A stretch of 64,000 bases of DNA, taken from positions 15,190,001-15,254,000 of the forward strand of contig OY783209.1 of the NCBI GenBank assembly GCA_963678705.1, written 5' to 3'. Source of the DNA: Panorpa germanica (lineage: Eukaryota; Arthropoda; Insecta; Mecoptera; Panorpidae). The position numbers were made by a program, and so were the translations under genes. The notes under the pieces are model-generated. The model worked only from the letters and a program-made list of their open reading frames with translations. It did no database searches and was not told where the DNA came from. Numbering within the stretch: position 1 is the stretch's first letter; each line of letters starts with the position of its first letter. Positions 24,770-35,499 of this stretch are shown here, in pieces.

Positions 24770-27655
24770 AAAATGTGGTAGGATGCATCATACTTTGTTG
24801 CACTTATCTCTGAACGATCTTAAAATCATTTTGCTAAAATTCTAAAAGCTAATCAAACTTTGCTTTCTACAAATTAAATAATTCATCGATGATACAGGTA
24901 AATTGGTTATAACAAGGCATTACTTGATAACGGAGAGTCAAACTAATTTTATAACTAAACATCCAGCTGGTAAATTAAGTAATAACTTAACGAATACTAG
25001 TGTAATTATATCTAGAAGTAACAAAGAATGTACAAAAATCACTTCTAAAATAAATGTAAATATACAATCTCTAACTTCACAGTATATAACAACGATTGAT
25101 TATCTAGTGAGTAACAAAATAAGTAACAAAATACTACACTCTGAATATATATTTCAAATTTAATGATTCCTATACAAATCAAACTGGCAGATCCACTTTT
25201 TAATAAGCCAGACAGCGTTGATTTATTAATGGGATCTTCTGCGATTTACTTAGGATCGGAAAGATAAAGGCAAGGCAAAATGTTACTTAGTAAACAATTA
25301 AATGTCCAGAAAACCACTTTACGATAGATAGTTGTAGGAACCAAAATGTCAAATAGACATAAAGCCTTACATTGTTACCACTCTCAAATCAACATTCAGC
25401 TAACCAAATTCTGGAAAGTTGAGTCAGTAGAAAACTGTAGTGCTCTTACTGCAGAAGAACTTGTAGCGGCAGATTTGTAGTTACTATCTCTGACTACGTT
25501 ACTACTGACTCTAAAACAAAAGCTATTAAGTGTTTGTTGTCTCTCGAGAAGAAATTAATTCAGAACACCGAATTAAAAAGTATGTTCGATGCATTCTTGC
25601 GCGAATATATTTTACTGGGACACATGTCTGTAAGCCTATTCCAAAATATTACTGATAGTTCTTATTTCTTGTCCCATCACGGTGTTTTAAACGGAAATCT
25701 ACAAGTTCCATTAGTAAGCTTATTGTAGTTTTTAATGGATCCATGCCTACGTGAACTGGTAGTTGAATCTACTATTCAAAGTAACTTATTAACTTTACTC
25801 ACTAAATTTCATTTGCACACATTTGTAGTTATAGCGAATATAGTCTTGATATATAGACAAATATTAGTACATCCATGACATCGTGATTTACAACAGATAC
25901 TTTGCTGATTTAATCCTCAGGATTCGTAATTATTATTAATTAGGAGTTCAATGTAGTTAGGTTATAAGTTTCAAAATTCATATCCTAATGCGGCAAACTT
26001 TATTATAAACGATTTTTATGTTAATGATATAATAACAGGTTCTAATGACTTGAAGGAACTTTCTGAACGCTGTCGTAGAACTAATTTAATTTTGTTCAGC
26101 GCAGGGTGTAAATTAAGAAAATAGTTATCAAATTCACATACATTATTATCAGATATTAAAGGTGCTAACTTAGATATGCATTACATTATCGATTCTAATG
26201 ATTTAGAAAGTGTCAAGACTCTTGGAGTAAAATGGGAATCTGAATCCACACCTTTGAGTATATTATTACTTTCAAGCCACCTGATAAATATGCTAAACGC
26301 CAATGTGCACAATTTTGTCATTTATTTCCAAAATATTTGATCTGCTAGGATTACCATCACCTTGCATCATTACATTTAAAATATTGATTAAAAAATTATG
26401 GTTACAAAAATTGAATTAGGATGATAAATTACTACAAAATTTAGTTGAATTTTGGGTAAATCTATTACAAAATTTACCTGAATTAAATAACGTTTCAATA
26501 CCTCGGCAAGTTATAATCTTAGACTGCGTGGATATAAAGTTACACGGTTTTAGTGATGCCTCGGAAAAGGCTACGTATATTTTAAATCTTTCAATATTTA
26601 TGGAGATTCACAAGTATCGTTAATACATTCTAAATCTAAGGTTGCATCACTAAAATTTCTTAGTGTTCCCTGTTTGGAGTTAGGCGTAGCTTTAATATTG
26701 AGTAGAATCACTCAAAAATTAATAAGCACTTCACCTATTGAGATTAATAAAGTTATACTGTGGTCTGATTCGACAATAGTATTAGCTCGGTTAAAACTTT
26801 CACCACATACCTTAAAGGTATTTGTAGGTAATAGCATCGCTGAAATACGATTATGACAATTATGCCGGAACAGTTTCAATGGTGTCACGTATCTACAACC
26901 TGGTGATAATATTTCACGTGGTACAACTTCTAACCAACTCATAAATAAAAATTTATGGTGATCAGGCCCATTCAGGTTAAACAAATCTTCTGATTTGTAA
27001 CCAGTGAGTGATTTTACTTTAACACAAATACCTGAAGCAAGAAGTATTATTATTAATAGTTTATTGGTTACTTCGTTATTCAACATTTTTAAATTAAATT
27101 CTAACATAATTGAGTTGAAGCGAATTACAGCTTATTGTTTCTCAGTTTTATAAGAATAGCCCAATAGTATCGCTCAATTCATTTATTGAGGATAATGGAA
27201 TTATTAGAGTTGGCAGTCGTTTGATTCATTCAAATTTTTCTTATGATAAAAAACATCCTCTTGTATTGCATGCAAGTCATACTCTAACTAATATGATTAT
27301 GTAACAGGAACATAATAGTAATATATATATATATATATAATAGAAACATAATAGTAATAGTATATAATAATAATAATAGATTGTTGCACACTGGACCTCA
27401 AGTTTAACTGTTCTCAATTAAAGATTAATATTGGCTTCAAAAAGGTATTTCTTTAGCAAAATCGATTGTTCATAAATTTGTTTTAAATGTAAACCTAGAT
27501 TATTCCTCCAATTATGGGTTTGTTACCTCACGAACGGATAAACTTCGAATATTTTTTAGAACTAGTAGACTTGATTATGCCGGTCCGGTATTAATTAAAA
27601 ATCGGTACTCTTATTAAAGCATACATTTGTTTATTTATGTGATTACTATTCACTC
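24770..27655 (+). mobile_element. BEL/Pao LTR retrotransposon fossil B, protease to integrase
   Basis: In order on the plus strand: an aspartic-protease-like segment near 24900 (SQTNFITKH), the protease-RT linker (LADPLFNKPDSVDLLMGSS near 25185), reverse-transcriptase pieces (25950-26330), an RNase H-like segment with WSDSTIVLARLKLSPHTLK near 26760, and the integrase zinc and core regions (27180-27600, including HPLVLHASHTLTNMI). The copy is broken in many places and no upstream LTR is seen. It continues at 28371-28865 and 32192-32244 beyond two insertions, so it is older than both. Confidence 0.8.
27300..27380. repeat. Short AT microsatellite inside fossil B
   Basis: A run of TA dinucleotides is followed by ATAATAGTAATAGTATATAATAA-like units between two copies of GAAACATAATAGTAAT-type sequence. 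Confidence 0.6.
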
Positions 27656-28370
27656 CGAGAAAGGAACTCACTCTACAACCGCCAACAGACAGTTGCTCTG
27701 TCAACAACAGAAGCTGAATTTATGGCAGCCTGTGCTGCAACAAAAGAAGCTATGTGGATAAAGCAAGTGTTATGTGATATTGGTGAATATAAATAAGACA
27801 CTATGTGTTTACATTTGGACAATCAAACTGCCATCAGTGTAATCAAGAATATAAATTTTCATAAAAGATGTAAACATATTGATATTAAGTATCACTTCAT
27901 AAAAGAAAAATATTCTCAAAAGATTATAGATCTTAAATCTGTAAGCACTGCTGATCAATATGCAGATATATTAACTAAAGCATTGTCAAAAGATAAATTC
28001 CAATTCTTAAGATCTAAACTTGGTATGTTTAACTACAACTCTTTTGTAAAGTGATATGTTAGAATATCTTGTAGTATAACTTGATTAATATTTTCATGTT
28101 TTTTTTTGACACTCAATTAATTATGATTTGTTGTTAAAATGTCTAAATTTAGAGGGAGTGTTGGATTTAAATTTAGCGCCCTCTCGGGATTGACACTACT
28201 ACTATTCTATCTTTCTTTTTACACTCGGTAATACTGTAGGTAATACTGTACTCTGTAATACTGTACTATGTAATTCTATACTCTGTGACATCTTAATGCA
28301 AGTGTACATTTAGTTATTAAAATAAACCTGATTAATATAAAATATTAGTTTATTTCTGCTAAATATAACA
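27656..28370 (+). mobile_element. Ty1/copia 3'-end remnant with LTR, nested in BEL/Pao fossil B
   Basis: A copia-type RNase H (LSTTEAEFMAACAATKEAMW, then HLDNQTAISVIKN, KHIDIKYHFIKE and QYADILTKAL) ends near 28054. A purine-rich tract (AGAGGGAG) precedes an LTR at 28159-28370 that begins TGTTGG and ends AACA (212 bp), with AATAAA at 28321. BEL/Pao sequence is found on both sides. Only the 3' part of the copia element is present, and it is broken. Confidence 0.85.
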
Positions 28371-28865
28371 AGTTCCAATCAATATTCATGTATTTTATGA
28401 TGATTTGTATACTTTTTGACAAGTAGAAGCAATATTAAATTCCCGTCCATTATGTCCTCTGACCCCAACGACTTAACTGCTATCATTCGTGGACACTTAA
28501 CATTCGGTCGCCTCATTACTAGTATCACACCAGTAACGCAACATCCAGTTAATTTAAATAAATTGCAACGCTTCTCTCATAAACAAGATTGTATTCAATA
28601 CTACTGGAAAAGATGGTCATCTATTTAAATTAATCAGTGCCAGCAAAGAACTATAGGAAACTACTTGTTTAGACATTAGAATAGGGTCTGCTAATAAAAG
28701 TCCTAATATCAAATCGTTCTAATAAAAGAAGACAACATGCCACTAACGCAATGGGCATTAAGACGAGTAAATAAATTATTTCCAGGCACAGATTCTCAAG
28801 CCCGAGTAGCAGTATTAAAATCGCAATATGGCGAAACTACTAGAGCCGTAAGAAAAATTGCCTTA
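28371..28865 (+). mobile_element. BEL/Pao fossil B, integrase C-terminal part
   Basis: Plus-strand segments SSDPNDLTAIIRGHLTFGR and QDCIQYYWKRWS (28450-28620), then PLTQWALRRVNKLFPGTDS (28737 onward), are the distal part of a BEL/Pao integrase. It is interrupted at 28865 by the DUF4806-carrying element. Confidence 0.85.
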
Positions 28866-28879
28866 CCCATACAGGATCA

Positions 28880-29095
28880 AACCATCGGCCCAGTCTTGGT
28901 ACAGGCCTGGTTCAGTACTGTAAAGATCTGGGCCAAGTATGCACACCAGTCTTGGCCCAGCTTTGGGAATAGCCTGGAATGATAACATCGTGCCAGGATT
29001 GGTTGTCAAGATTGGGCCAAGCTAGATCGTCAAGGCTAGGCCAAGCTTGATCACCAATACTGGGCCAGATTTGTATACCAGTTTTGGATTAAAAA
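28880..29095. repeat. Left subterminal cluster of GGCCCA/TGGGCCAAG motifs
   Basis: Units such as CTGGGCCAAGTATGCACACC, TTGGGCCAAGCTAGATCG and TACTGGGCCAGATTTGTATACC recur at roughly 25-40 bp, containing the near-palindrome TTGGGCCAA in both orientations. Comparable units occur at the other end of the same element. Confidence 0.75.
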
Positions 29096-29284
29096 AATTT
29101 AATAAAAGCTTAAGCTAATTATAATTAGCGCATGCTTTAAGACACAAATAATTACATCCATATACTTAAATTAAATTTATTTAATTATTTAAATTATGAG
29201 ATAACATTCATATGACATTAACTTTCAATACATACTAAGATTTATATTTTAGTCGACATCTTTGTTTATAATAATATACCCAAC

Positions 29285-29640
29285 ATCACAAATATCATTA
29301 TTAATTGTACTGATAAGAACATAAAAACTAACAAGATCAAAATATATTTTTAAAGTAATGCTTATTTATTATAATAGATGTGATTAGTAATATTTAATTA
29401 ATAAATATTACTGTATCTAATAAAAAAACAGGTACACTGATGCTTTTCAATTAGCACTTTGTTATAGATATATATCACAAATATTAATACTGATCGTACT
29501 GATAAGAACTTAAAAACTAACAAGATCAAAATATATTTTTTAACGTTATGCATAGTTAGAATAATAGATGTAATTATTAATATTTAATTAATAAATATTA
29601 TTATATCTAATAACAAGGCCGGTACACTGAGATTTACTTC
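29285..29640. repeat. Tandem duplication, two units, period 189 bp
   Basis: ATCACAAATAT begins units at 29285 and 29474. Both continue through CTGATAAGAAC, AAAACTAACAAGATCAAAAT and ATTTAATTAATAAATATTA, and end with GGTACACTGA. Divergence is visible but modest. Confidence 0.85.
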
Positions 29641-29663
29641 TCAATCAACGCTTTTTTCCCATA

Positions 29664-30661
29664 CTATAAGGTAAAAGGCCCAGTTTCTGATAGTATATCA
29701 TTTTGTAGGACATCTTTTCCTCGCTGTGCTCGTCCACCGTTCCTGTCGCCTGCACCAGATAAAAATTTACTGACGATAGTCAATATTTTTATTTTATCCT
29801 TTGCATCATGATATTTTGCCTGGATAAATTCTGAAAAAAATGAAATCGCAATCAGTAAATCACAATTACTTTTCAACTCGAATATTGCAACTTACCTTTT
29901 ATCAGTTTGTACGACTCAGTTTGATTGAAAGCTTTCTTACCAACTCCTTTCATTATTCTTCCACATACACTGTACTCTAATTGCACATTTTTTTTCAGCA
30001 GCTTTGTCATTATCGCTGAAATATCATCTTCATATTTCGTGTGTCCAGCAGCTACCATCTTGAATATCTCTTTCTACAAATATACGTGTATAATTAATTA
30101 ACAAGTTATCAATAATCAATAACTAATGATGAATAGTAAACGTAATGCGTACCACGGTATCTTGTGTGTCTTCTTTTGTATTAAGATCCTCTTCAAACTT
30201 GAGAAAACCTTCAATACTGTCAAACGGTAAATCTTTACCTATTTCTTTCAAAGCTTGAGTTTTCTCTGGTAATTCCGCTTTGTATTCTACAGCTCGCAAA
30301 ATCTTGTCGTACCTGTTCGATACCGTTAATAAAAGGCTTCGTTTCATTTTATCACATTCTCTTACCACGCATTTTTCAAGGAATTTTGCGAGACCATCAT
30401 AGTCGGTTATCCCTAGAAATTGTACGATAACTATAATAGTTTTTCATTGCTATCACTGGAATCAAAATATTTATTATTACACACTGATGAACCACCTGGT
30501 TCTGGAATGTTATTAGAAACATTGTTTTTATTCACATCACTATTAATAGTTTAATCACTAACATTTGGTTGAGTAATGTTTGAGTTGGTTAGTTTATTTG
30601 AAACTTTGCTTGTTTTGTGTAACGCGTGTCACTTTTTCAATCGAAAATACGAGTCAGACAT
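29664..30661 (-). pseudogene. DUF4806-domain protein gene, spliced, stops in the upstream segment
   Basis: Three minus-strand exons join in phase: 30412-30153, 30073-29896 and 29830-29664 (introns of 79 and 65 nt, GT-AG). The product runs GITDYDGLAKFLEKC, then LPFDSIEGFLKFEEDL, KEIFKMVAAGHTKYEDDIS, LKKNVQLEYSVCGRIMKG and GKKAFNQTESYKLI, and ends ETGPFTL. The pattern of an FDSIEGFLKFEEDL helix, then Y...GR...GKKAF, matches the DUF4806 family, whose biochemical role is unknown to me. An upstream segment starting MSDSYFRLKK at 30661 may be the first exon (donor near 30496), but it has two in-frame stops, so the copy is probably dead or that exon is wrong. It is the only gene of the 3.3-kb element. 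Confidence 0.6.
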
Positions 30662-30774
30662 AGTTATAATATTAATAATAAAACATTTAAATCATACGTA
30701 ATATATTAAATGACTAATATTAAATGTACAATAACAAATAAATAGAGAACATTTGACTGCTTCCACATAGACAC

Positions 30775-30860
30775 TTGTATATAATATATATAATATATTA
30801 ATTATTAAATAATATATATAATATATTAATTATATTAATTATTTTATAATATTTAATATT
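30775..30860. repeat. AT-only imperfect tandem repeat
   Basis: TAATATATATAATATATTAATTAT-type units follow each other upstream of the DUF4806-type gene (minus strand), within its likely promoter region. Confidence 0.5.
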
Positions 30861-31354
30861 ATTTTGTTAATGCTAAGATGCTTAAGCGCGTGTTGACTGC
30901 TTGACGATTCAATTAATAATGTCTGTTTTAAGTCCGAACGTAATGTCGGCATAGCAGATGGTCATAACACAAAAGGCAGTTAGCCTTGAACCAGGCTTGC
31001 GGATGAGCTACAAAGCAAACCGCCTATGTGTGTCACAGATGTCTGTAGTCGTGTATTAGGGGGTGTATTGGAGTTCTTTAGCACTTATATAATTTATCAT
31101 GAGAGCACACTTTAACTTTAACTTTAATTTTTATCGATACACTACTGGTATTAAAGGGACTTTAGCATTTATTATATATCTGAGTTCTGGTGGGCGTGAA
31201 TTTAAATTTAGTTCTATCGTATTGGTATCGGTATCGGTGTCCATGATTCACTGAAATACAAACATAAACTGCATGCAGAACATAGTGATGTCGCCGATAG
31301 ATTTCATTTGAAGCGTATTGCAGCGTAACAACAAGCGATCTTAGGTATCCCCCC

Positions 31355-31635
31355 AGTCTGAGGCTGCTGTTTGCATTTACAAAGGTTCGGATAGGATATC
31401 GTTGTAGTAGTGGTAACGCTTGGATAAAATTCGCCTTTATACGGTTCTAATGTGCGAGGTAGTGCCGCCCGTATTCGGACGGCTTTGTAGCGTGCAGTCT
31501 GAGAGCTCCAGAGAGATCTCATTACATTTACATGGATCGGATAGGTAAAGCGTAGTAGCCCGTACACGTCCGGCAGAAATTCGCTTAAATACGGTGCCAT
31601 ACTGAGACAGGCCTAAGATATAACTATTGCATGCG
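31355..31635. repeat. Diverged tandem duplication, two units, period 140 bp
   Basis: CAGTCTGAG begins units at 31355 and 31495. Each continues through CATTTACA, GGATAGG, a GTAGTAG phrase, AAATTCGC and ATACGGT. This G/C-richer block differs from its AT-rich surroundings. Overlapping minus-strand open frames across it look incidental. Confidence 0.65.
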
Positions 31636-31844
31636 TTTATGAACACCCTCTGTTGGTATAAATTCCTAGTTTAATGACTTCCTCTATTGGCGTTAATTCA
31701 AATATTATCAATGCTATGAAGCATTTGTTTACAACAAGATTATGAAATATTAATAAAAATTATTTTTAGAACAATTTTTTATTTATTGTGAGTAAATTTC
31801 TGTTTATGAATGAGCTTAATTACATAGTGTTAAGTTTCCTAGTG

Positions 31845-32180
31845 TTGGCCCAAAGTTGGGTGAATTAAGAGATGACCAAGACTCGATTTCCCAGTATTGG
31901 GCCAAGTCTAAATCACCAAAAAATGGCTCAGGCTTGGTTGACCGAATCTGGTTCAAAGCTGGGTCACCGTAGTATGGCCAGAGCTGAGATTTTCAGTGTT
32001 GGCCCAAAGTTGGGTGAGTTAAGAAATGGCCAAGACTTGATTTCCCAGTCGTGGCCCAAGATAGGGTGAACATAGGATTGGCCAAGCCTCAATTATCCAA
32101 ATTTAGACCAATCTTGGCGCGCCGAAGTCTGGTTTCCCGTGACTGGGCCACGCTTGGCCCCGTTGTCGAACTACGGGGAC
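31845..32180. repeat. Right subterminal cluster of GGCCCA/TGGGCCAAG motifs
   Basis: GTGTTGGCCCAAAGTTGGGT occurs at about 31852 and again at about 31997, and CAGTATTGGGCCAAG, ATGGCCAAGACTTG and GTGGCCCAAGATAGGG fill the space between and after. Spacing is irregular, at about 30-40 bp. The motif is the same as in the left cluster. Confidence 0.75.
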
Positions 32181-32191
32181 TCCTGTATGGG

Positions 32192-32432
32192 TACTACCCT
32201 TGGACAATCTTGATGTACCCGTCGATACATCAATGGAGGGAGTATGTTCAAGAAACAATTTAAATATTTAGCTTTTTTTCATTAAATATTTATAAATTTC
32301 TTTTGTTTTTAAATTATTGTATTATCATAGTCACCAATAGTCACCTTACCATTTTTATGTTCATCACATCGCCAGAATCATTTGCTTTATTTATTCATTT
32401 TTAATAAATACAATAGTAAGTTCGTTCTCACA
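32192..32432 (+). mobile_element. BEL/Pao fossil B, last internal bases and probable 3' LTR
   Basis: BEL/Pao sequence resumes at 32192. A purine tract (GGAGGGAG) ends just before TGTTCAAG at 32245, the expected start of the 3' LTR. AATAAATA near 32403 could be its polyadenylation signal and CACA at 32429-32432 a possible end, but no partner LTR is in the window, so the right boundary is tentative. Confidence 0.55.
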
Positions 32433-33046
32433 ATTATTAAAATAAAGGTTTAACAAATTTTATGTTTTAATTAAAATTATACAAATCAGCAATTATATAC
32501 ATTTATGTTTCCTTAATTGTATAAAAATAAACACCCAAAACCAAATAATCATATACTTTCTTTTCAGTACTTATCAAAAGTATTTTGCATCCCTGCACAG
32601 GACATTCACTCGTAATACTTGTTATTTGTGTGATATACTTATACATTAGCACATATTTAGTACCTGTACATTATGAATATTAGGATGGCCTTATTTTTCA
32701 ACATCCTCATTCTCAAGGCCTTAGTCTACAAAAACTATTCAAGTGACCTACAAGTAAGGAGAAAAAAAAATAGGTCATTTGGACATTTCAGAAATTCTTT
32801 GAAGCATTGATAAATGTTTGAATATAGAAAAAAGCTTCGTACCCTTATGCGAATTCGATATATACAAAATAATTAAAGAAAAACTGTAAAAATAAAAATG
32901 AATATACAAGAGTAAAGTAAATAAAGAGCCTAATTTTAAAATCCAAAATTGAGACTCTGAATATAGAAGAGAAACTGATAAATATATTCCTGCAATAGGC
33001 TTGTGCCTATGTCTTAATTTCTATAAAAATATACTACATATATTTA
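32433..33046. other. AT-rich stretch, nothing recognised
   Basis: No open frame, inverted ends or array that I can support. Confidence 0.5.
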
Positions 33047-33430
33047 TAACCTTAAATATCCAATTATTTTTTAATAACACCTTATATGTTAGGAGATATT
33101 AACAATTAAAAAAGTCATTTTGTCTATTTAATTATTAAAGTAATTTTTTGTAGTTGCTATCTCTTTTATATAACAGAGTGTAAAAGATATATTCTTAACA
33201 GAACTCTGACAAGTTTACAGGTTACCAACCTTACAGCTCATAAATCTCTACTATATGTATTTATATATCAAAATATCCATTATTATTTACAGCTATTTCA
33301 AGGAACAATCAAATTCTAATATTATGTCTGCCTTAACAGGGTTTATTGATTATTTCATTATATTTATGGACTTGATTATTTCGACTACCAACAAATACAA
33401 AACATTACCAGAGCACTGCCCTTCTCAACA
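33047..33430. repeat. Dispersed repeat family R, copy 2 (uninterrupted)
   Basis: It aligns with 11800-11850 plus 12532-12935 through its length, from CCAATTATTTTTTAATAA to AAAACATTACCAGAGCACTG. At 33080 it reads CCTTATATGTTAGGAG where copy 1 carries the mariner, so this is the empty-site version. Confidence 0.8.
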
Positions 33431-33890
33431 AATATCTGGCTTACTTATAAATGCATTTCACGTCATACAAATGGTCTACCATTTCTAGCGCTAAAATTAC
33501 AATTCAAATTTTAAATTGCTATATCTTCGTCAACATTTAGATATTTAATAAAACAGACACGCTAATACACATTTATTCACATCAATTTCAATCAATAATT
33601 GAAAAATCGACCACTAAAAAATGACCCATTAATGTATGCAACAATTTTTGTATATCTGATAGGTATTGAGCTGTACTGCTGTAAAGTAAATCATTTCACT
33701 GAGAATAACAACTGATTCGAGAGGTTACAATTTTATTCATGTTTCGGAAACTCATTACACTATATCGTACATTCAGCTGTATTAGTTATATATGGTTCTG
33801 TTTAGCTTTATCAACATTTATTAAACAGTTTGTTGTTGTATGCGTGGTATGACTGTCAGTTTTACTTCTTTGTTCGAGAAGAGGTTATCG

Positions 33891-33895
33891 TCAGT
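33891..33895 (+). promoter_or_regulatory. Possible initiator (TCAGT) for the UGT-like exon
   Basis: TCAGTTCGATT at 33891 matches the arthropod initiator TCAGT and lies 72 nt before the ATG at 33963. A second TCAGT is at 33856. No convincing TATA box precedes either. Confidence 0.35.
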
Positions 33896-33962
33896 TCGAT
33901 TAATGCTTTACGTTATCATCGAATAGAAGCAATTTATTTGCAAATTGTTTACATTTGCAAAC

Positions 33963-34093
33963 ATGAAGGACTCCTCGTTATTCGCATTTTTGTTATTGTA
34001 TATCTGTAAAACTCTCTGTAAGGAAAGTGTAAACGAAATTAGAGGAAATGTTTTGCTGCTGCAGCCAACGCCATCTCCAAGTCATCATGTTTG
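33963..34093 (+). CDS. First coding exon, UDP-glycosyltransferase-like, rest of gene not found
   Basis: The 131-nt exon encodes a hydrophobic signal peptide (MKDSSLFAFLLLYICKTLC) followed by NVLLLQPTPSPSHHVW, which resembles the first beta strand and loop of insect UGTs (typically ILGLFPTPSPSH or similar). It ends with a clean donor (TTTG|GTGAGT), phase 2. UGTs glycosylate small lipophilic compounds in the ER lumen, and this residue stretch is where the catalytic His lies in the family. No matching downstream exon appears before 64000 on the plus strand. Either the next exon is more than 30 kb away, or this is an orphan exon left by rearrangement. The match is short, so the assignment is moderate. 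Confidence 0.55.
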
Positions 34094-35149
34094 GTGAGTT
34101 TTAAAGAACCAAATTAAATGTTATCTTAAGTAGATGTTTTTTTGATAAATATTAACAGGACAGGAGTTAAACGTCGTTTTTCATCGCTACAAATATATAC
34201 TCTTATAATTTATTATTTAAATAAAATTCAATTTATTTTCCTTTTACATTGTTTTTTTTCTTAATTTATATAATGATTTTATACTATTTTAAGTTTTATA
34301 TTAGAATGTTATACTAATAATAATGATACAAAGACGTAATTGCGTTTCTTTGTAAAAATAAAAGATTTATTGACAACTCTTAACGAATTATATCATTTAC
34401 CAAAGATTCACTCACCAGTAAAAATGAAAAAAAAACAACATTTAAAACCTTTCTTTCAGGTATCTTTAGATCTTTCAGAAAAGTTTATTGCTTACAATAA
34501 TAACAGTTCACTCTCTTATTTAGTTTAACGTCACAACTGTCAGTCGTAACATCTAGTAGGCTTTGTCAGTAAGGCGGCAAATACAAATTTAAAAAAAGCG
34601 CTCTTAAAGAGTAACAATTGCAAGTGACAATGTATGTAATTGTTCACTTAATAACAAATACTGGAGTCAATTTTGTAATATGCTAGAGGTTTGATTCTAC
34701 TTTCTTGTGTTCGACATTAACTTCATAGATTGAATTGTAGATCTTCTTCAGAATTCTGTATTGTCCAACACTGAATATTCATCCATTTTCTTCCTATTTA
34801 GTCGATTTCCGTTTTACATAGACTCATACGCAGGTCAAATATCTTTTTATTATAAATATGTAATTCCTAATAAATATGTATGTTTAATAATAAATATGTA
34901 TGTTTATGTGTTTTCAAGAGCTAGTTTCCTATCTCTTTTCAGATCTTCTTTAGTACATCTTGATTTCAATTCAAGTGGTAAAATATTCACATTTTCGCAT
35001 TCCAAAAGGTATTTTGGGGCAGACTTCATGACTGTGTTCTGTTTCAACAGCAGTGAAAACTATTCTTATGTTTTCCGTCTTCAGTTTTTTTTTAATTCTT
35101 TGGAATTAATATTTAAGCCTTGTGTCACGTTTTTAATTAGCTTTATAAA
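34094..35149. other. AT-rich stretch after the UGT-like exon
   Basis: If the exon at 33963 belongs to a live gene this is intron. A 130-codon plus-strand open frame at 34761 is Phe/Tyr/Ser-rich and resembles no family I know; I treat it as chance. Confidence 0.4.
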
Positions 35150-35470
35150 ATAATTATAGCTTTGATTTCTTAATGTGAAAATATAAACATATCTTGTGAA
35201 AAGATCCAGAAGATGTATGTTATTTTTTTTTATCGTGATTCTCTATAGTCTCCAATCGTATCAAGAGATATAATTTCAAATTGACGCGTTGCTGGCATTA
35301 AACTATATTTTGGCTTCCTCCTTGATTTGTTTTTTATAAAAAATTCATATTCCTCACAAATTTGTTTATTGTTTTTAATTACACTCTTTGCTATGTAGAA
35401 TGAAGTTATTTTATTTGTTATCTATGTTCTCCCAATGTTGCAGTAAGTATCGTGAACATCTTTTAATAGA
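35150..35470 (-). mobile_element. Gypsy-type LTR retrotransposon fossil, integrase piece
   Basis: The minus strand reads KSVIKNNKQICEEYEF, then KPKYSLMPATRQFEIISLDT, the end of an integrase zinc region and the first catalytic segment as found in gypsy-like elements. Only this short piece is recognisable; it is broken and old, and is joined directly to the LINE remnant beginning near 35540. Confidence 0.5.
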
Positions 35471-35499
35471 TTTGTGCTAAGTAGTTCTGATAATACGAT

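Larger units (their letters stand above)
28866..32191. mobile_element. 3,326-bp DNA element carrying a DUF4806-type gene
   Basis: The ends CCCATACAGGA (28866-28876) and TCCTGTATGGG (32181-32191) are a perfect 11-bp inverted pair, flanked by TA on both sides (28864-28865 and 32192-32193). BEL/Pao sequence lies directly on each side, so the boundaries are well defined. Within 250-350 bp of each end a GGCCCA/TGGGCC-type motif recurs (about seven times on the left, nine on the right). The interior holds a spliced minus-strand gene (29664-30661), a 189-bp tandem duplication, and a 140-bp tandem duplication. No transposase is recognisable. The TA duplication and subterminal motif clusters are compatible with several cut-and-paste superfamilies; I cannot choose one. 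Confidence 0.75.

Noticed and set aside
31304-31646. Two overlapping minus-strand open frames of 98 and 69 codons
   Set aside because: They lie on a 140-bp tandem duplication; the open frames look like a by-product of its G/C content and have no family match.
34761-35153. A 130-codon Phe/Tyr-rich plus-strand open frame
   Set aside because: Composition fits AT-rich noncoding DNA, and no start context, splice sites or motif support it.
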